Assembly: GCF_000717715.1 (NCBI RefSeq)
Contig: NZ_JOAI01000021.1
Location: 1-64,000, forward strand
Direction: 5' to 3'
Origin: Streptomyces sp. NRRL B-24484
GTDB taxonomy: Bacteria; Actinomycetota; Actinomycetes; Streptomycetales; Streptomycetaceae
Length of the DNA stretch: 64,000 nucleotides
A program made the translations under genes and the position numbers. The notes under the pieces are model-generated. The model had not been told where the DNA came from. It worked only from the letters and a program-made list of their open reading frames with translations, and did not search any database. This document shows, one piece after another, positions 60,534-64,000 of this stretch. Numbering within the stretch: position 1 is the first letter of the stretch; each line of letters opens with the position of its first letter.

Positions 60534-61340
60534 ATGCCCGCCACCGGCTGGGACCCCGCGCAGTACCTCCGCTTCGCCGACGAACGCACCCGCCCGCTGC
60601 ACGAACTCGTCGCCCGGATGCCCGCCCTGCCCGCCGCCCCCGTCGTCCTCGACATCGGCTGCGGCCCCGGCAACTCCACCGCCGTCCTGCGCGAACGCTG
60701 GCCCGACGCCCACCTCACCGGCGTCGACGACTCCGCCGAGATGCTCGCCACCGCCCGCGCCACCGGCGAACCGCACGCCGCCTACCTGCGCGCCGACGCC
60801 CGCGACTGGGACCCGGCCGCGGCGGCCCCCGACGCGATCGTCTCCAACGCCACCCTGCAGTGGCTCAACCCCGACGGCGCCGACCGCGCCGACCACCTGC
60901 CCCTGGTGGCCCGCTGGGCGGCCGCCCTGCGGCCCGGCGGGGTGCTCGCCTTCCAGGTGCCCGGCAACTTCGACGCGCCCAGCCACACCCTGCTCGCGGA
61001 GCTCCGCGGCAGCGCCCGCTGGCGGCACGCCCTCGGCGACGGCGCCGAGCGGGCCGGGGTCCACCGGAGCGCCGAGTACCTGCAGACCCTGCTCGGTGCC
61101 GACTGCACCGCCGACGTCTGGGAGACCACCTACCTGACCCTGCTCACCGGGCCCGACCCGGTGCTGGAGTGGGTCAAGGGCACCGCCCTGCGCCCCGTGC
61201 TCTCCCGGCTCGCCGACCCGGCCGACCGGGAGGCGTTCCTCGCCGCCTACGGCGCCCTCCTGCGCGAGGCCTACCCGGCCGGGGAGCACGGCACCGTCTT
61301 CCCGTTCCGCCGGATCTTCGCCGTCGCCCGCCGCCGGTAG
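60534..61340 (+). CDS. tam: Trans-aconitate 2-methyltransferase
   Basis: A 268-residue SAM-dependent methyltransferase with the motif VLDIGCGPGNSTAVL, then SNATLQWL (the conserved Tam block) and FQVPGNFDAPSH. It methylates trans-aconitate, an inhibitor of aconitase formed by isomerisation of cis-aconitate. ATG at 60534 has TGGAGG upstream; MEAV before it is out of place relative to the site. It is under the two operators with tamR divergent. Confidence 0.93.
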   Translation: MPATGWDPAQYLRFADERTRPLHELVARMPALPAAPVVLDIGCGPGNSTAVLRERWPDAHLTGVDDSAEMLATARATGEPHAAYLRADARDWDPAAAAPDAIVSNATLQWLNPDGADRADHLPLVARWAAALRPGGVLAFQVPGNFDAPSHTLLAELRGSARWRHALGDGAERAGVHRSAEYLQTLLGADCTADVWETTYLTLLTGPDPVLEWVKGTALRPVLSRLADPADREAFLAAYGALLREAYPAGEHGTVFPFRRIFAVARRR

Positions 61341-61386
61341 GCGGGGCGCGCGTCCCCGGGGCGGTCCCTCCGTGCGGGGTGCGGCC

Positions 61387-62250
61387 CTACTTGTGGAAGT
61401 GGTGGTGGCCCGGCATGGCCGGGTGGCGGCCCAGGAGGACGACCCCGGCCACCACCGCGAGCAGTCCCAGCACCTGGAAGGTCACGGCGACGGGGGTCAC
61501 CCGCAGCTCGTCGCCGAGGAAGCCAACCGCACAGACGATCCCGGTGAGCGGCTGGGCCGCGGTCAGGGCGGGCAGCGACATCCGCAGCGGCGCCGCCTCG
61601 AAGGCCGACTGCACCAGCAGCAGCCCGACCACGCCGATCACCACCACCGCGTACGGCTGCCAGCTGTGCACCACCGCGCCGATGCCCTGCTCGTCGAGCC
61701 GTTCGGTGGTCATCCGGGTCAGGGCGTCCTGCAGGCCGTAGAGCAGCCCGGCGGCGAGCGCCAGCAGGGTCGCCTCCTCGAACAGCGGCATGTGCTTGGC
61801 GACGAGCACCAGCAGCACGGCCAGTCCGGCGACGATCCCGACCACCAGCCAGAAGCGCAGGTGGCCGGCCTCGGTGCCGCCGCCCTGCGGGCGGCCCGCC
61901 ACGATGAAGGAGGTCACCCCCAGGGCGATCAGCGCCACGCCCGTCCAGCCGGAGCGGCCCAGTCGCGTCCCGGTGAGCCTGCGGGCCATCAGCATGGCGA
62001 AGACCAGGTTGGTGGCGAGCAGCGGCTCGACGAGCGCCACCTCGCCCTGGCTCAGCGCGACCGCGCTGAGGATCAGGCCGGCGATCATGAAGCCGAGACC
62101 GATCAGCCAGTCCGGCATCCTCGCCAGGTCGAGCAGCAGCCGCCAGTGCAGCAGGTCGCTCTTGGGGGCCCGCTGGGCGGCGTGCTGCTGCAGCACGAAT
62201 CCCAGGCCCAGGCAGCAGGCAGCCCCCACTGCCAGAATGAAGACCGCCAC
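61387..62250 (-). CDS. EamA/DMT-family transporter
   Basis: A 287-residue drug/metabolite transporter with ten hydrophobic segments, from FILAVGAACCLGLGFVLQQHAA to VTFQVLGLLAVVAGVVLLG. Two EamA-like halves are visible, the first with EVALVEPLLATNLVFAMLMA. The His-rich end (GHHHFHK) is a small oddity. GTG at 62250. It follows the TetR gene by 18 bp, same strand, so it may be read with the desaturase operon; the substrate is unknown. Confidence 0.85.
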   Translation of the reverse strand: MAVFILAVGAACCLGLGFVLQQHAAQRAPKSDLLHWRLLLDLARMPDWLIGLGFMIAGLILSAVALSQGEVALVEPLLATNLVFAMLMARRLTGTRLGRSGWTGVALIALGVTSFIVAGRPQGGGTEAGHLRFWLVVGIVAGLAVLLVLVAKHMPLFEEATLLALAAGLLYGLQDALTRMTTERLDEQGIGAVVHSWQPYAVVVIGVVGLLLVQSAFEAAPLRMSLPALTAAQPLTGIVCAVGFLGDELRVTPVAVTFQVLGLLAVVAGVVLLGRHPAMPGHHHFHK

Positions 62251-62268
62251 GCGACCACCTCGGTGCCG

Positions 62269-63027
62269 TCACACCCGTCGTTCGCCCACCAGCTTCGGAT
62301 GCCGCTCCAGTCCCTCCAGGCCGTGCCACGCCAGATTCACCAGATGGGCGGCCACTTCGGACTTCTGCGGCTTGCGCACCTCCAGCCACCACTGGCCGGT
62401 GAGCGCGACCATGCCGACCAGCATCTGCGAGTACATGGGTGCCAGCCGGGGATCGAACCCCCGGGACTTGAACTCCAGTCCCAGGATGTCCTCGACCTGG
62501 GTGGCGATGTCACTGATCAGCGAGGCGAAGCTGCCGGTCGACTGCGCGACCGGCGAGTCCCGGACGAGGATCTTGAAACCGTCGGTCGAGGTGTCGATGT
62601 AGTCCATCAGCGCGAAGGCCGCCTGCTCCAGCAGCTCGCGCGAGTGCCCGCCGGTCAGCGCCCCGGTCACCATGTCCAGCAGCAGCTGCATCTCGCGGTC
62701 GACCACGACCGCGTACAGCCCCTCCTTGCCGCCGAAGTGCTCGTAGACCACCGGCTTGGAGACTCCGGCCCGTTCGGCGATCTCCTCGACGGAGGTGCCG
62801 TCGTAGCCGCGCTCCGCGAAGACCGACCGGCCGATCTCCAGCAGCTGCTCACGCCGCTGCTTGCCGGTCATCCGGACCCGGCCGCCCGGCCGGCCGCCGC
62901 GCGCCGCGGGGGCGGAGCGGGTACGGGCCACCGCGGCGCCGTCCCCGCCGGTTGCGTGCTGCTGGCCGTCCGCGGTCCCTGCGTTGCTCCCGTTCACCCC
63001 TACATCATGCTGCAGCGGGCGGGTCAT
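62269..63027 (-). CDS. TetR-family regulator coupled to the desaturase
   Basis: A 252-residue TetR/AcrR protein. A Gly/Ala/Arg-rich N-terminal tail of about 50 residues precedes the helix-turn-helix (LEIGRSVFAERGYDGTSVEEIAERAGVSKPVVYEHFGGKEGLY); a ligand-binding helical domain follows. Its ATG at 63027 overlaps the desaturase stop (ATGA), which implies autoregulated co-expression. A GTG at 63000 would remove nine residues and is an alternative. The likely target is the desaturase operon itself, with a fatty acyl-CoA or lipid ligand by inference. Confidence 0.88.
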   Translation of the reverse strand: MTRPLQHDVGVNGSNAGTADGQQHATGGDGAAVARTRSAPAARGGRPGGRVRMTGKQRREQLLEIGRSVFAERGYDGTSVEEIAERAGVSKPVVYEHFGGKEGLYAVVVDREMQLLLDMVTGALTGGHSRELLEQAAFALMDYIDTSTDGFKILVRDSPVAQSTGSFASLISDIATQVEDILGLEFKSRGFDPRLAPMYSQMLVGMVALTGQWWLEVRKPQKSEVAAHLVNLAWHGLEGLERHPKLVGERRV

Positions 63028-63986
63028 ACGGCGCGGCGGGCGTCGATCCGCTCGGCCCCCGGCCAGCGGACGTCGGTCGCCCAGCCCGCACCCTCGAACC
63101 AGCGGATCAGGCGGGCCGAGGAGTCGACCTGGCCGCGCAGCACACCGTGCCGGGCGCTGGTCGGGTCGGCGTGGTGCAGGTTGTGCCAGGACTCGCCGCA
63201 GGAGAGCACCGCCAGCCACCAGACGTTGCCGGAGCGGTCACGGGACTTGAACGGCCGCTCGCCGACGGCGTGGCAGATCGAATTGATCGACCAGGTCACG
63301 TGGTGCAGCAGGGCGATCCGCACCAGCGAACCCCAGAAGAAGGCGGACAGCGCGCCCTGCCACGACATCGTGACCAGGCCGCCGACCAGCGGCGGGATCA
63401 GCAGCGACAGGGCCGTCCAGAGCCAGAACAGCCGGGAGATCCGCCTTATCGCCGGGTCGGCGATCAGGTCCGGCGCGTACTTGTGCTGCGGGGTCTGCTC
63501 CTCGTCGAAGAGCCAGCCGAGGTGCGCCCAGTAGAGGCCCTTCATCAGGGCCGGCACGCTCTCGCCGTACCGCCAGGGGGAGTGCGGGTCCCCCTCCTTG
63601 TCGCTGAACCGGTGGTGCTTGCGGTGGTCGGCCACCCAACGCACCAGCGGCCCCTCCACGGCGAGGCTGCCGGCCACCGCCAGGGCGAGGCGCAGCGGGC
63701 GGGCCGCCTTGAAGGAGCCGTGCGTGAAGTAGCGGTGGTAACCGACGGTGATGCCGTGGCAGGTCACGAAGTACATGACGGCCGCGATCGCGAGGTCCGT
63801 CCAGCCGAGGCCCCACCCCCAGGCCACCGGCACCGCGGCCAGCAGGGCCAGGAAGGGGACGGCGATGAACAGGCCCAGGGTGATCCGTTCGGCCAGTCCC
63901 TGGCTCTCCCCGCCGAGGGTCGCGGAGACCTGGGCGGGTGGCTTCTGTGCCGCCATGGGGGGTGCTGCACCGGCCTGCATGGTCAT
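63024..63986 (-). CDS. Acyl-CoA/fatty acid delta-9-type desaturase
   Basis: A 320-residue membrane di-iron desaturase. The three histidine boxes are HRYFTH, HRKHH and HNLHH, plus a fourth contribution from HH in LLHHVTW. Two pairs of hydrophobic segments surround them. It introduces a cis double bond into membrane fatty acyl chains, using electrons from a ferredoxin or reductase not in the window. ATG at 63986 has GAGGAC just upstream, near the window end, so its promoter lies outside. Homologues belong to the DesA3/stearoyl-CoA 9-desaturase group. Confidence 0.93.
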   Translation of the reverse strand: MTMQAGAAPPMAAQKPPAQVSATLGGESQGLAERITLGLFIAVPFLALLAAVPVAWGWGLGWTDLAIAAVMYFVTCHGITVGYHRYFTHGSFKAARPLRLALAVAGSLAVEGPLVRWVADHRKHHRFSDKEGDPHSPWRYGESVPALMKGLYWAHLGWLFDEEQTPQHKYAPDLIADPAIRRISRLFWLWTALSLLIPPLVGGLVTMSWQGALSAFFWGSLVRIALLHHVTWSINSICHAVGERPFKSRDRSGNVWWLAVLSCGESWHNLHHADPTSARHGVLRGQVDSSARLIRWFEGAGWATDVRWPGAERIDARRAV

Positions 63987-64000
63987 GGGGGCGTCCTCGG

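Overview
The window reads as a chromosomal core segment of a Streptomycetaceae actinobacterium (Streptomyces or a close relative such as Kitasatospora). The DNA is very GC-rich, third positions are almost all G or C, GTG starts are common, and many starts follow a TANNNT -10 box by 6-8 bases, which suggests leaderless mRNAs. From memory, the gene order largely follows the stretch of the Streptomyces coelicolor chromosome from hrdD to the tam/desaturase genes. I see no prophage, insertion sequence, CRISPR array or biosynthetic cluster.

Layout. 1-7.5 kb is an envelope block on the minus strand: a PAP2 phosphatase with a very acidic tail, MurJ, a secreted zinc amidase and a secreted serine hydrolase. 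7.7-10.7 kb is a stress block: the sigma factor hrdD behind a near-perfect SigR promoter, mscL, and a homologue of the mycobacterial redox-regulated chaperone Ruc. The Ruc promoter combines a SigR-type promoter with an overlapping CIRCE (HrcA) operator. 10.7-16.9 kb holds an MFS exporter, a cation/proton antiporter and a penicillin-acylase-family enzyme. 17-24 kb is the conserved actinobacterial cluster 5-formyl-THF cyclo-ligase / GGDEF protein / galU / moeA (glp) / moaC / mog / rimJ / sepX followed by tRNA-Ala(CGC). Here sepX and the moeA-like glp correspond to cell-division partners described in Streptomyces and corynebacteria.

24-31 kb is more accessory: a MarR-controlled exporter with a DUF336 protein, a two-gene von Willebrand factor A (vWA) membrane pair and a small ABC transporter. 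31-41 kb returns to the envelope: a SEDS/class B PBP pair, a GT87-like membrane protein, a Tat lipoprotein, a second class B PBP and the protein mannosyltransferase pmt. 41-50 kb is translation and isoprenoid housekeeping (rsmI, metG, tatD, rsmA, ispE, an ABC-F protein), with a Uma2-family nuclease gene whose end overlaps ispE. The resuscitation-promoting-factor genes I expect between tatD and rsmA are absent.

50-64 kb holds an MHS transporter, a divergent WrbA-like/HxlR pair, tRNA-Thr(GGT), two unusual LuxR-type response regulators flanking the galTEK operon, a CapD-like nucleotide-sugar enzyme, the tamR/tam pair with two palindromic operators, a DMT transporter, and a desaturase with a translationally coupled TetR regulator.

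The strongest non-routine signals are the dual-control ruc promoter, the run of predicted leaderless starts, the two atypical receiver domains, a degenerate GGDEF protein, a paired DnaA-box element far from any visible origin, and the vWA membrane pair. I found no unmistakable new system. Function calls rest on motif recognition alone; no search was run.
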